DNA from: Sedimentisphaerales bacterium
GTDB taxonomy: Bacteria; Planctomycetota; Phycisphaerae; Sedimentisphaerales; Anaerobacaceae
DNA: 59,901 nt
Direction: 5' to 3'
Assembly (NCBI GenBank): GCA_030603595.1
Contig: JAUVXL010000001.1
Location: forward strand, 1 to 59,901
The notes below the pieces were generated by a model. That model was not told the DNA's origin. It made no database searches and saw only the letters and a list, made by a program, of their open reading frames with translations. Positions 14,773-24,011 of the stretch are shown in pieces. How positions within the stretch are numbered: the first letter of the stretch is position 1; each line of letters starts with the position of its first letter. Both the position numbers and the translations under genes were made by a program.

Positions 14773-17631
14773 CTATTCCGAAGGCTCGAGTTCATCCTTG
14801 CTGATGGGCTCGTCAACAATGATATTCCTTTGAATCTCAATCACCAACCCCTTGGTGGTCTTCTTTTTTGCAAAACCATCCTCTCTCCTGTTTTGAATAA
14901 GTTCAATCGTCTCTGGAGCAACTTCTTCGCCCATTACCTTAAGAATCTCTCTATTTTGCCAATTGTCATTAATAGGTGTTTGGCTTTCGAAATTGATCTC
15001 ACTTTCCCTTTTGAGTATTAACAGTTGCTCCTTGGATATCCACAGTTTGACAGCTTTGTTATAACGCAAACCCGATATAACATAACACAATTGGCCTTCA
15101 ATCGTATCATCCTCTTCTTTGACTATCCCTTGAAGGGCCTTAAGGGTATTATCATGCCTGTCATAGAAGACGGTTGGTACGGTGGCGGAACTGCCCCAGG
15201 GGCCGGCCCCTGAGAATAAACTGCGATATGTTTTCTTTTTTCCGTGTGTTATTCCGTAGTAACCATTTGCGTTGGACCAAATACAACCGGTTTTATCACC
15301 TGAATAATTAGATCCGCGTCCTTCAATATATTTTGTCGTCCATTCCATGCAATAGATTTCCGGCCTTGCTAACCTCATAATAAGTGACGTTTTGGTTGCA
15401 TAGCTCCTGTTGAATATGTTCTTAAACTCAGGATTCTGTTCCAGTTGTTCAACCTGCTCTTGCGTTAAATCAGGAAAATTATTGACATCAAAAATCAACG
15501 CCACATCATAATCTGCAATGACTTCGCAGACGGAACGGTAAGTCTCTAAAACATTATACGCTTCCTGAACTTTCTTGAGTATTTCAACCGCAGCCGGATC
15601 TGACGGTCGTGCTGCCTGTCCCGCCTTTTCTTTGTGAATATCTTTATAACCTTGTGTCTTACCAGAATCTAAAGGTAATTTCTCGGAAGTCGTTTCCTCA
15701 ACAGTAAGATCGGCATATATAATACGATATTCGTCACTGCCCCTAGGCTTGTACCAGAAGATTGCCTTGTCACTATCACCAACAGTTATCCCCTTACCGG
15801 CATAATGCCAGTCGCTATCAGCATCAAGCATACGCGCAAACCTCATACCGTCTGAAACATGATTGTCGATCTCATTCATAATAGAGATCATATCTCTTCG
15901 CATTTCCACCACCTGGTTTTTAGATGGAACCCGACCATCTTTGCGCAATCTCTCCCTTTGATAATTGCTAAAATCCCTAATGATGTCTATCGTATCCAAA
16001 GAAGCGGGAAACCTGCCATCGACAAAATCCGCCCATATCCCAAGTGATTCGATAAAATCTTCTTCTCCGGGGATTAGCGGATTTGCAAGGGACCCTGTCG
16101 TACTTGGAGAATGCCTGAAATTATGTATGGCCTCCACAGCTTTAGCGGGAAAAACTTCGGGATATTTGGGCTGTTCGCTAAGATCGACGTCTGTAATAGT
16201 GAGATCACCATAAACAATCCGGCAGATTCCCAGCCCTTGGGGCCTGTACCAGAAAATCGGCGTATCACCATCACCATACTCAACGGCCTTACCTGCATAG
16301 TGCCAATCGCTATTAGAAGGCAACGACTGAATAAAAACCAGCCCTTGCGTTATGGGCTTCATCTTTTCGGTCATTTCCTGAATATTTTTAAACGGGTCAA
16401 TTGCCAAATTCTTGTGTCTGGACATCGATTCATCCATATATCGCTGCTCAGCTTCTTTTTGTTGTTCCTTGATATCCAGTAATTGTTGCAAATGAGATTT
16501 GATATTCTCCGCTAACAGGCGCAGGTTGCCTTTGTTATCGTCATCCTGGATTACACCCTGTAATTGAGTTATATCCTGCTTTATTTCAACCAGCAATTGA
16601 TGCAATTGTTCTTTGTCTTCAGGGTAGGCTTGACTTTCTTGCTCAAACATGTCACCTGTTAAAGCCGTGACAAATTCTGCGAGAACTTCCACATTAAAAC
16701 TCAAAGCTGAAGGAAATTGTCCCCCTGTAGCATCGGACCAAACTTGTAACATCTCGATCAAATCTTTTTCCAGCGGCTCCGAGGCATCCATCTCCATTGT
16801 CCGGATGCTATAACCTTCGGGTATCTCAAGACTGAAAAGCGACTCATCCAACTCAACGTTAAAGTTAAAATCGCTCATAACCATTTTCATCTGCTTGCCA
16901 AACATCTCGGACATGTCATATTCAATTCGGACAGGCAGCAGACTCTCTCCATCGACCAAAAGCGTCATTTCGATCCCAAGCTCCTCCCTGAGCAGATAGC
17001 CATCGGTATTTACGCCATCGATTTGGAGCTCACCTAAGAACTCCACATCTCCATTGTTAGCATCCTGTGCTTGCTGAAGCTGCCTGCGAATATCAAAAAA
17101 CATATTGGCTTCGCGTTGCTTCTCAATGGGCATATTCGCCATTTCAATCACCATGGCTGTCTTTTCTTCGGGCATCAGAGTAACAATGTCGCCCTTGTGT
17201 ATATCGAAAATCTGAACCATTTCAACTGCCCCTGCGGTCTCGATACGCATCCTGGCAGGTTCGGCAAACATCCCTTTCATAGAGAACGAGGGTAGGTCAT
17301 TCGGACCTTCGGTGGTAATTGTGAAAGTGGCTGTGCGGGCGGCAAGGAAAGAGCGAATAGCATCCGCAAGGGCAGGAGTTGTTACATCGATTGAGCTACC
17401 GAAATAATATATTCCAACAAATACCACAATAATTATAACTGCCGCGGCAATTTGTGCCATTCTACTTTTCACAATGTATCTACAAATACTCGGCCGAACC
17501 TTGAGTGATGTTGCATGTCGTGCTTCTCTTATTACTTCCAGAGCATCATCGCATACCCACTTATCCATTTCCTCTGTGGTTGCAACTTCAAACTTCTTAA
17601 TCAACTGTTCAGTTTTGTTATTAGGATTCAT
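14773..17631 (-). CDS. Large ECF-sigma-linked membrane protein with internal duplication
   Basis: A 952-residue protein. Residues 1-55 are cytoplasmic and may bind the sigma factor. One membrane helix (about 58-75, AAAVIIIVVFVGIYYFG) follows, and the rest is predicted outside the membrane. Residues about 90-270 resemble the LolA/LppX-like fold of planctomycete anti-sigma-linked proteins. A module of about 230 residues occurs twice: DSDWHYAGKGITVGD and its counterpart NSDWHYAGKAVEYGD, each followed by IFWYRP/IFWYKP and IVYGDLT/IIYADLT. A C-terminal domain resembles the first. Its start overlaps the ECF sigma gene by 4 nt (ATGA), so a regulatory partnership is likely. Direct anti-sigma activity is inferred. 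Confidence 0.75.
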   Translation of the reverse strand: MNPNNKTEQLIKKFEVATTEEMDKWVCDDALEVIREARHATSLKVRPSICRYIVKSRMAQIAAAVIIIVVFVGIYYFGSSIDVTTPALADAIRSFLAARTATFTITTEGPNDLPSFSMKGMFAEPARMRIETAGAVEMVQIFDIHKGDIVTLMPEEKTAMVIEMANMPIEKQREANMFFDIRRQLQQAQDANNGDVEFLGELQIDGVNTDGYLLREELGIEMTLLVDGESLLPVRIEYDMSEMFGKQMKMVMSDFNFNVELDESLFSLEIPEGYSIRTMEMDASEPLEKDLIEMLQVWSDATGGQFPSALSFNVEVLAEFVTALTGDMFEQESQAYPEDKEQLHQLLVEIKQDITQLQGVIQDDDNKGNLRLLAENIKSHLQQLLDIKEQQKEAEQRYMDESMSRHKNLAIDPFKNIQEMTEKMKPITQGLVFIQSLPSNSDWHYAGKAVEYGDGDTPIFWYRPQGLGICRIVYGDLTITDVDLSEQPKYPEVFPAKAVEAIHNFRHSPSTTGSLANPLIPGEEDFIESLGIWADFVDGRFPASLDTIDIIRDFSNYQRERLRKDGRVPSKNQVVEMRRDMISIMNEIDNHVSDGMRFARMLDADSDWHYAGKGITVGDSDKAIFWYKPRGSDEYRIIYADLTVEETTSEKLPLDSGKTQGYKDIHKEKAGQAARPSDPAAVEILKKVQEAYNVLETYRSVCEVIADYDVALIFDVNNFPDLTQEQVEQLEQNPEFKNIFNRSYATKTSLIMRLARPEIYCMEWTTKYIEGRGSNYSGDKTGCIWSNANGYYGITHGKKKTYRSLFSGAGPWGSSATVPTVFYDRHDNTLKALQGIVKEEDDTIEGQLCYVISGLRYNKAVKLWISKEQLLILKRESEINFESQTPINDNWQNREILKVMGEEVAPETIELIQNRREDGFAKKKTTKGLVIEIQRNIIVDEPISKDELEPSE

Positions 17632-18170
17632 GTCGCCACCTTCTCATCTAAAAGTGACTGTAGTTTTTCCAGCCCATAACGGTATCTGCTCTGTATAGTA
17701 TTGATTGATTTACCCTGCAACTCAGATATGTGTCTGAACTTCATGCCGCTTATTAAGTGCAATGTTATGACCTCTCTTTGTTCATATTTTAGCTGGACCA
17801 GTGCATTGTTGATACGCTCTGAGTACTCTGCTAATATGGCTGACTGTTCCGGCCTGGGTGAGCCGGAAACAGAATGTTCTGCTTGATCCGCGGCAAGATG
17901 CAATGGCTTAATCGCCTTGTTTATGTTCCGTGCCCGGTTAGCTACACATACCGCCAAATATATCTTCAGACTTCCAGTGAGTTCAAACTCTTCCATTGAT
18001 TTTGCGAAAGTGACAAAAACATCATGCACAATGTCCTCGGCCACGCTTACATCATGCAAAAGAGCTGTTGCCAGCGTAAGAAGATAATTCTTGTATTTCT
18101 CATAGATGCGATTGAAAGCATTTTCGCTTCCTCGCTTGAATCTTCGGATAAGCAACTTATCTTCTAACAC
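17628..18170 (-). CDS. ECF family RNA polymerase sigma factor
   Basis: A 180-residue ECF sigma factor. Region 2 (about residues 15-80) has FNRIYEKYKNYLLTLATALL and the AEDIVHDVFVTF segment that contacts the -10 element. Region 4 (about 130-175) has REVITLHLISGMKFRHISEL and the helix-turn-helix IQSRYRYGLEKL. The type, paired with a large downstream membrane protein, is common in Planctomycetota. It is first in a two-gene unit, overlapping the next gene by 4 nt. No consensus ECF promoter was identified upstream, though autoregulation is usual. Confidence 0.92.
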   Translation of the reverse strand: MLEDKLLIRRFKRGSENAFNRIYEKYKNYLLTLATALLHDVSVAEDIVHDVFVTFAKSMEEFELTGSLKIYLAVCVANRARNINKAIKPLHLAADQAEHSVSGSPRPEQSAILAEYSERINNALVQLKYEQREVITLHLISGMKFRHISELQGKSINTIQSRYRYGLEKLQSLLDEKVAT

Positions 18171-18554
18171 TTTAAGGACAGCCCAAATTTGACCAATAAC
18201 AAATGTCTGTTACTATAAGAAACAATTGAAACGCATGTTTTAGTCTAAAAACACTACGGTTTTCTCCCAGATATTATTTTATCTGGGATTTCTAATCTAA
18301 CATTTTGTGTTCAAGCTCTGCTATCCCGATGCATCGGGGCATGTATGGGCCTATATCTTATCGTTCGATACCCCTCTCACTATTACTCCATTCCTCTGCT
18401 CGTGTCAATTTATGCTGGAATATAGCAAATGCGGAAAAATTCAGGATTCCGGTGGACAAATCGGTCTGTCCGGACACTATGTTTATAGATTATATCGAGA
18501 AATCAGGAGCTTCGATTGATAAACCCAGGAAATATGGGTTTCCAAAAAAAAAGC
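18171..18554. other. Intergenic region upstream of the ECF sigma gene
   Basis: About 380 bp of A/T-rich sequence between the divergent sigma gene and the FHA remnant. The only strand-independent structure noted is ATCCCGATGCATCGGGGCAT near 18327, which holds the palindrome CCCGATGCATCGGG. No gene is supported. Confidence 0.5.
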
Positions 18555-18584
18555 TTGACATTTGCGGGGGCGGTGCAATACCAT
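18555..18584 (+). promoter_or_regulatory. Promoter candidate ahead of the FHA remnant
   Basis: TTGACA (18555-18560) is followed after 18 bp by TACCAT (18579-18584). The -35 box is perfect, the -10 box weak. It is about 95 bp before the truncated FHA reading frame. Confidence 0.45.
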
Positions 18585-18677
18585 ATCGCCATAGAATAAC
18601 GTCAGGACGACGAAGGTGTCGCGGTTCTGCGAGTTGTAGCTGAGCCGCCGACCTTCAAGGATGTTCGAGGAGCCAGG

Positions 18678-18809
18678 ATGGCTACAGTCATCATCACAAG
18701 TGGGCGGCACAAAGGCGAGTACCACCCCCTCGGCCATCGGACGAACGTCATCAGCAGGACCGAGAACGTTCCCATCAAGGCCCTGGATAGAACCGGAGAA
18801 TTTGGGTAA
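18678..18809 (+). pseudogene. Truncated FHA-domain gene (first ~40 residues)
   Basis: The ATG at 18678 follows a good ribosome-binding site (CGAGGAG). It encodes 43 residues: MATVIITSGRHKGEYHPLGH is followed by RTNVISRTENVPIKALD, matching the first strands of FHA domains (typically xGxxxGxxxPLGxRTNVIGRDE). The frame stops at TAA 18807, before the SRKH phosphothreonine-binding loop. In place of IGR it has ISR. No continuation was found in other frames. It is most likely the remains of an FHA signalling gene cut off by rearrangement; a regulatory short ORF is the alternative. Confidence 0.5.
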
Positions 18810-18869
18810 AAGGATTGAGAAGGAGCTATTGGCATACCCATAAATGGAATTTGAACAGGATGTGTTCGT

Positions 18870-21167
18870 ATGGAGATGAAGAGACTAAGCAGGATTGCTC
18901 TCGGGGTGGTTTGTTGTCTAACTGCAATTGGGGCCGAAGCGTTTGCGACGAGGATGAAGCCGCTGCGCGTTAGTGAAAACGGGCACTTTCTCCTTGAGAA
19001 GGGAGGCAAGCCGTTCTTCATATTGGCCGACACCGCATGGCCTCTATTCAGCGGTTTGAGCCGCAAAGACGTCATGTTTTATTTGAACGACCGCAAGACC
19101 AAGGGATTCAATACGATTCTGTGCAGTCTGCTGCACTTTTGGCCGAACAGCCAGACCGAGCCCCCCCCCAAACATCTCGTTTACGGCTTCTCGGCGTTCG
19201 ACGGCAATCACTACGATTTGACCCGACCGAACAAACAGTACTGGAATCACGTGGACTGGGTCATGCAGCAGGCGCAGGAGAGGTCCCTGCGACTGGCTAT
19301 CATTCCGTGCCGGTTTCGACACAGCGGCAGCAGGTGGACCCAACCCCTGACCGGCGCCGCTCAGACGCGTTTCGGAGAGTACTTGGGAATCCGCACCGGC
19401 AATTACAATAATATCATCTGGCTGTTCGGCGGCGACTACCCGCACGACCAGGACAAGCATGCCCTGCGCCTGATGGCCGAGGGTATTCGGTACTACGCCC
19501 CACAGCATCTTATAAGCTACTACAGCGACGATCTTTCTTCGAGCGGGGCGTTCGGGCATAACGAACGCTGGCTCGCCTTCAACTCGATACGCACCCACAC
19601 CAAAGAGAATCCTGCAGAATACGCTTTGGTGCAGCAGGACTGGCATCGTGCACCCGCCAAGCCGACGTGGCTTGCCGAGCCGTACTACGAGCGCCCCGGC
19701 AGCCGATTCCCGGTGCGTCAGGCGGCGTGGCGGTCGGTGCTTAACGGCTCAGTAGGCTTCGGGTACGGAGTGAGTGACATGTTCGGCCTCGACAACGGCG
19801 ATAATTGGAAAGAGATGCTGGATATGCCCGGCGGCAGCGACGTGCTGAGAATGCTTGATCTGTTGAAATCGCAGCCGTGGCACAGGCTTGTGCCGGACCA
19901 TGCGGTCAAAGATAAGCTGCTGGCGGCGGTCGAGACCGATACAGATGTCTATTTCCCCTCTGCCTGCTCGGTGGACAGGGATTTCGGGGTGGTCTATCTG
20001 CCCGTCAGGGCGGCTATCGCAGTGGACATGGGAAAATTCGAAGGCAGTGTCGTCGGACGATGGTTCAGTCCAACGAGCATGAATTCCGTGGAAGCCGAGG
20101 GATCGCCGTTCTTCAACGCCGGCGTACACACTATCAGACCGCCGGAGCCGAACGAGCTGGCCGAAGCCGACCTTGTGCTTGTACTGACTGCAAGCAGCAC
20201 CGCCGAGGCGAGCAGGGATTACACTACCGTCCTTGCTATCAGAGGAGACAAGTTCACAATAAACGGCAAGCGGACGTTCCTTTTCGGCATCAGCTACTAC
20301 GGGGCGCTCGGGGCGCAGCCGGAGTTCGTCATCAGCGATCTGGACGATATGCAAAGATTCGGTATTAATTGGATTCGTGTCTGGGCCACGTGGGGGGCAT
20401 TCGGCAATGACGTCACTGTCGTAGATGAGCAAGGCCGGGCAAGAGAGCCGTATATGTCGAGGCTAAAGAAGCTGGTGGCCGAATGCGACCAGCGCGGCAT
20501 GATCGTGGACGTGACGCTCAGCCGGGGCAACGGCATCGTCGGCGGCCCGCGTCTGCAGTCACAGCAAGTGCATAAGCAAGCGGTCGAAACGCTCGCCACA
20601 GAACTCAAGGACCACCGAAACTGGTATATGGACTTAGGCAATGAGCGAAATATAACGGACAAGAGGTATGTGAGCATGAGCCAGTTGAGGGAACTGCGCA
20701 ACGCACTTAAGCAAATCGATAAGGACCGCCTTGTGACGGCGTCGCGGGCGGGCGACATTCCGCAGTTGGAGTTGCAGGAGTATATTAAAAGGGTAGGCGT
20801 TGATTTTATCACCCCGCATCGGCCCCGGAGCAGCAAATCGGCCAAGCAAACGAGCAGGAAATCGTTCGAGTACATTACACGGATGAAGGAAATGGGGACT
20901 GTTGTGCCGCTGCATTATCAAGAACCTTTCCGCAGGGGATTCACGCGGGGCTGGGAGCCGACCGTCAACGATTTCCTGATCGACGCCAAAGCGGCGGTGG
21001 AAAGCGGCGCGGCGGGCTGGTGCCTGCATAACGGCGACCAGAAGGACAAACCCGAAAGCAAACCTCGCCGGTCGTTCGATATGCGCGAGCAGCGACTTTT
21101 CGACCAGCTCGATGACTTCGAGAAATCGGCTCTCGAGCAGATCTCGGAAGTCTTCAAAGGCAGATGA
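18870..21167 (+). CDS. Secreted two-barrel glycoside-hydrolase-like protein (DUF4038 plus cellulase-like domain)
   Basis: A 765-residue exported protein with a signal peptide (residues 1-26, ending AEAFA). Residues about 35-360 form a DUF4038/apiosidase-like TIM barrel: GKPFFILADTAWPLFSGL at the start, then IIWLFGGDYP and WLAEPYYERPGS. Residues about 360-450 resemble the collagen-binding-like beta domain that usually follows DUF4038. A second barrel (about 455-765) starts DKFTINGKRTFLFGISYYG and has WYMDLGNERN in the place of a GH5-type acid/base Glu. Joining two barrels in one chain is unusual. Substrate is unknown; plant or algal glycans are likely from the neighbourhood. Confidence 0.8.
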   Translation: MEMKRLSRIALGVVCCLTAIGAEAFATRMKPLRVSENGHFLLEKGGKPFFILADTAWPLFSGLSRKDVMFYLNDRKTKGFNTILCSLLHFWPNSQTEPPPKHLVYGFSAFDGNHYDLTRPNKQYWNHVDWVMQQAQERSLRLAIIPCRFRHSGSRWTQPLTGAAQTRFGEYLGIRTGNYNNIIWLFGGDYPHDQDKHALRLMAEGIRYYAPQHLISYYSDDLSSSGAFGHNERWLAFNSIRTHTKENPAEYALVQQDWHRAPAKPTWLAEPYYERPGSRFPVRQAAWRSVLNGSVGFGYGVSDMFGLDNGDNWKEMLDMPGGSDVLRMLDLLKSQPWHRLVPDHAVKDKLLAAVETDTDVYFPSACSVDRDFGVVYLPVRAAIAVDMGKFEGSVVGRWFSPTSMNSVEAEGSPFFNAGVHTIRPPEPNELAEADLVLVLTASSTAEASRDYTTVLAIRGDKFTINGKRTFLFGISYYGALGAQPEFVISDLDDMQRFGINWIRVWATWGAFGNDVTVVDEQGRAREPYMSRLKKLVAECDQRGMIVDVTLSRGNGIVGGPRLQSQQVHKQAVETLATELKDHRNWYMDLGNERNITDKRYVSMSQLRELRNALKQIDKDRLVTASRAGDIPQLELQEYIKRVGVDFITPHRPRSSKSAKQTSRKSFEYITRMKEMGTVVPLHYQEPFRRGFTRGWEPTVNDFLIDAKAAVESGAAGWCLHNGDQKDKPESKPRRSFDMREQRLFDQLDDFEKSALEQISEVFKGR

Positions 21168-21308
21168 GAAGACCACCAAGTGCCAATCTGCGGGCCGGTG
21201 CACCGGCGGCGCCAAATGTTGGTTATATGTCGCCGCCGGCGCAACACAGGCGAGGCTCGGTGCGAAGATGGCGAGCCGGCCGATTGTGAGAAAATCGCGT
21301 CTATTCAC
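21168..21308 (-). pseudogene. Tat-signal remnant of a lost secreted protein
   Basis: On the minus strand GTG at 21308, preceded by GGAG, begins MNRRDFLTIGRLAIFAPSLA and ends near CVAPAA. This is a textbook twin-arginine signal, as on the sulfatases in this window. After about 45 codons the frame runs antisense through the glycoside-hydrolase-like gene with no conserved features. It is best read as the 5' stump of a deleted gene. Confidence is limited because the signal is short. Confidence 0.4.
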
Positions 21309-21695
21309 CGGAGAACTCCTAACCAGGCGTAGCCGGAACCAAAGAGGGCGGGGGAATCCGACCTCGGTCGGGGCTTGGCCGTGACAGATAGAGGGAATGC
21401 GGAGATGAGGCCGGCGGCGAAGTTGTGAACGAGGGGAATTCGGGGTTGTTTGTGGGGCGAAGGGTCGGAGGGTGCGTGATTTGGTCTTTTTTTCTGGTTG
21501 ACTGGATGGAGAATGGGCCGTAATATGGGAGGCGAAGTTAAAGATTGTTGGCTCGAGACGGCGGTAAGCCAGCCGTGAGATGAATAGCCGGGACATTGCA
21601 TGGTGGCGGCTTGGTGTTGCGCGAGCTAATGTTTCCGTGAACGTTGCAGGATTAAATTTGACAGATGGCTGTGCTTGACTCTGGCGGGAATTTCC
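21309..21695. other. Gap before the nucleotidyltransferase/racemase pair
   Basis: G-rich sequence with no convincing gene, promoter or RNA on either strand. It separates the Tat remnant from the overlapping gene pair and may mark an insertion boundary. Confidence 0.45.
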
Positions 21696-23288
21696 ATGTG
21701 GGAAAAGATTCTGAAACTTGTCTGGGAAAACCGCACGTGGCTCTTTTCGGGAGGCGGAATCGTTGCGCTCGGGATGCTAGGGGCCATCTTCAGACCCCGC
21801 TTCATCAAGCGGTGGCTACGTCGTGGGAAGGAGATAATCAGCAGAGCAAAGTCGATAAAGACCGTCGCAGACAGCTCAACGAAGTACGAGATTATCAATG
21901 ATGGGCTGGCGTTCTTCAGGAACACGGTGCGGGATGTGGCGTCCGCAGGTGGCGATGTGTTCACGACAGCCATATTCGAGAACTATCGGGCCGGAGACAA
22001 AGTGCGGGCATTCATTGAAAAGGATTTGCACGTCGCGGGAACGAATCCCTGTGAGTTGGTGTTCGTTCGTCTGGTCCTACTAGATGACCCATCAAAGGAG
22101 CACGATTGGATGCGTACGTTTCTGAAGCTCAAACAGACGGTGACACCCGATACGCACGGATTCGTTTTGAAACCAGTAGTCCTTCATGTGCGGGGGAGAG
22201 CTCGCCCACTAATAAGGTACCTTTCAAGCAGTGTTCCCAGGGCTTCAATTACACTCGCGCATCGCTGTGCCACAGAAGACGATGGTGAGAGGTATCTCAC
22301 CTATCTGGGGTTATGGTCAGGCACGGTCAGCTCCAGCTTTGGACTTTTATGGTCATCAAAGGTTGTATACGAGAGGACGCAAAGCTTCCTGAATCCATTT
22401 GTTCAGAGGGCACACCGATATGAAGACCCTAGCCAAGTCCCGGATATCGGAGGAACCCCTGAGATGTCGTTAGTCCGGCGCGTCCAAGACTGTATCCTTG
22501 AGTTCGCGGAACTCCGTGAGGACATACTGCATGTTGGATTGTTTGGAAGCAGTGGGCTTTTGGCAGCGGGCAAGATTGAAACGGCGGACATAATACCTCA
22601 CGAAGCAGACATCGATTTCGTGATAGTTGTGCGCTCCGACGCAAGTGTCGAGCGTCCATTTCGCAAGGATGTTGAGAAGGCAGTATTAGATGAGCGGTTT
22701 CCAGATGACCCCAGACTGGAAATTGAATGGTCTAATATAGATGGTAAATACTACGAACAAAGGAAATCAACTCACATAGATATACAGCTCCACTGCAAGG
22801 GGGACAGGTACTATTCCACGAAGGCTCCGCTTCTCGCATACTCGATTTTCGGTGCCGCTTACATTCCCATTTACTCCGCAGAGAAAGAACCAGTCCATCA
22901 ACTCCTGAGTTTACCACAGAAGATCCTCAACGGCAAAGAACGGATCAACTTGGTGCTGAACTCCAAAGAGTACGGTCTTCGAACGGCTATTGGAAGAATC
23001 TGCGAGTATCTCACATATCCAAGCACCGACCCAAGTAGAGTCGCATGGATTCAGACAGCTAATGCGGTGTGGGCTCTTTCTGGCCAGCGGCCGTACACTC
23101 GCAATCAAGCAGTCGAATATTTGGAGGGGGCATGCGCATCGTTGGCTGGTTCTCATGACCTTGTCAAAAAGCTGAAAGAATTCCTGAACTCCACTATGGA
23201 AGATCGTTCAGAAGCGAAATCTCGTCGCTTGGAGTGCCGGAGAATATTGAGAGGAATGGAAGAAGTTCTCGTGGAGAAGTTGTCATGA
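21696..23288 (+). CDS. Membrane-anchored nucleotidyltransferase-like protein, uncharacterised
   Basis: A 530-residue protein of no family I can name. An N-terminal membrane helix (residues about 12-30, WLFSGGGIVALGMLGAIF) is followed by a basic stretch. Residues about 60-250 are an unassigned alpha/beta region. Residues about 270-420 look like a nucleotidyltransferase: GLFGSSG (about 283), EADIDFVIVV (about 303) and THIDIQLH supply the GS, DxD and third-Asp motifs. The gap between GS and DxD is longer than in most relatives. The C-terminal part is helical. The ATG at 21696 precedes the helix; a TTG 21 nt upstream is possible. The stop overlaps the racemase gene (ATGA). Nucleotide transfer is inferred, the substrate unknown. 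Confidence 0.65.
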   Translation: MWEKILKLVWENRTWLFSGGGIVALGMLGAIFRPRFIKRWLRRGKEIISRAKSIKTVADSSTKYEIINDGLAFFRNTVRDVASAGGDVFTTAIFENYRAGDKVRAFIEKDLHVAGTNPCELVFVRLVLLDDPSKEHDWMRTFLKLKQTVTPDTHGFVLKPVVLHVRGRARPLIRYLSSSVPRASITLAHRCATEDDGERYLTYLGLWSGTVSSSFGLLWSSKVVYERTQSFLNPFVQRAHRYEDPSQVPDIGGTPEMSLVRRVQDCILEFAELREDILHVGLFGSSGLLAAGKIETADIIPHEADIDFVIVVRSDASVERPFRKDVEKAVLDERFPDDPRLEIEWSNIDGKYYEQRKSTHIDIQLHCKGDRYYSTKAPLLAYSIFGAAYIPIYSAEKEPVHQLLSLPQKILNGKERINLVLNSKEYGLRTAIGRICEYLTYPSTDPSRVAWIQTANAVWALSGQRPYTRNQAVEYLEGACASLAGSHDLVKKLKEFLNSTMEDRSEAKSRRLECRRILRGMEEVLVEKLS

Positions 23289-23968
23289 AGCGAATCGGGA
23301 TTGTAGGTGGTTTGGGCCCTCAGGCAACAGCGAACTTCTACACTCGCCTTGCGCTCGAAGGAAGCGCACTACTAGGTGTTAGACCGGCGATGATAATGTC
23401 AAGCGTACAGATTCAGATGGCCGAGGAAATGGGCTATCTTGAGAATACTGATAGTAGAATTCCTCCGTGTTACGAGGTGGTAATCGGAGATGCCATTGAT
23501 GACCTCTGCCGCATTGGTGTGTCCGCAGTAGTTATGCCGTGCTTCTCTCTGACTGATGTTCTGAACCGAATGGCTATGGCCCGCGAGTTGCAGCCCATCA
23601 GTGCCTTCGATAGGGCTGGACGTAGCCTGTCGGATTTGCCTGGACCAAGGATAGGAGTGTTGGGAACGAGTCATGTACAGGACATGCTTCGGTCATTACT
23701 ATCTGGGACTTTAACAGTGGTCAAGCCGTGTGCAGGTTTTCAGCGCAGAATTCTGGATATGATCTGTACTATCTTGACGGGAGGTAACCCTGTAGATTTG
23801 GCCAGTTCTTTTGAGGAAGTGTGCGAGGCTCTTCAGCATCAGGTCGATGGATATTTGATAGCCTGCAGTGAACTCAGCTTGATACCGAGACCATCAGGAT
23901 TTGAGTTCGTGGACCTACTTGACGAATTGTTGCGAGAGACAATGTACTTCTGGGGCTCTCCAGATTGA
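23285..23968 (+). CDS. Aspartate/glutamate racemase family protein
   Basis: A 227-residue member of the Asp/Glu racemase superfamily. RIGIVGGLGPQATANFYTRL is the standard N-terminal block. The two catalytic-cysteine regions are present but altered: MPCFSLTDV replaces PCNTxH, and IACSELSLI replaces GCTEL. Both cysteines remain, so two-base racemase chemistry is possible, with different substrate contacts. It overlaps the nucleotidyltransferase-like gene by 4 nt, so the two are probably made together. The pairing suggests a pathway using a D-amino acid or related small molecule, but no function is established. Confidence 0.82.
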   Translation: MKRIGIVGGLGPQATANFYTRLALEGSALLGVRPAMIMSSVQIQMAEEMGYLENTDSRIPPCYEVVIGDAIDDLCRIGVSAVVMPCFSLTDVLNRMAMARELQPISAFDRAGRSLSDLPGPRIGVLGTSHVQDMLRSLLSGTLTVVKPCAGFQRRILDMICTILTGGNPVDLASSFEEVCEALQHQVDGYLIACSELSLIPRPSGFEFVDLLDELLRETMYFWGSPD

Positions 23969-24011
23969 TTCTCTGCAGTTGAAGTGGCGCGAAACATCGC
24001 ACCCTACATCT

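Noticed and set aside
13145-14833. 562-codon plus-strand open frame
   Set aside because: It is antisense to coaX and the MnmE-like gene, which have full family motifs. Its product is low in recognisable features and high in Asp/Arg.
20634-21596. 320-codon minus-strand open frame
   Set aside because: Mostly antisense of the glycoside-hydrolase-like gene. Only the short Tat-like start at 21308 was kept as a remnant.
21696-23288. CBASS-type cyclic-nucleotide defence operon
   Set aside because: The nucleotidyltransferase triad is present, but no effector or Cap gene is adjacent. The partner is a racemase, so the label is not justified.
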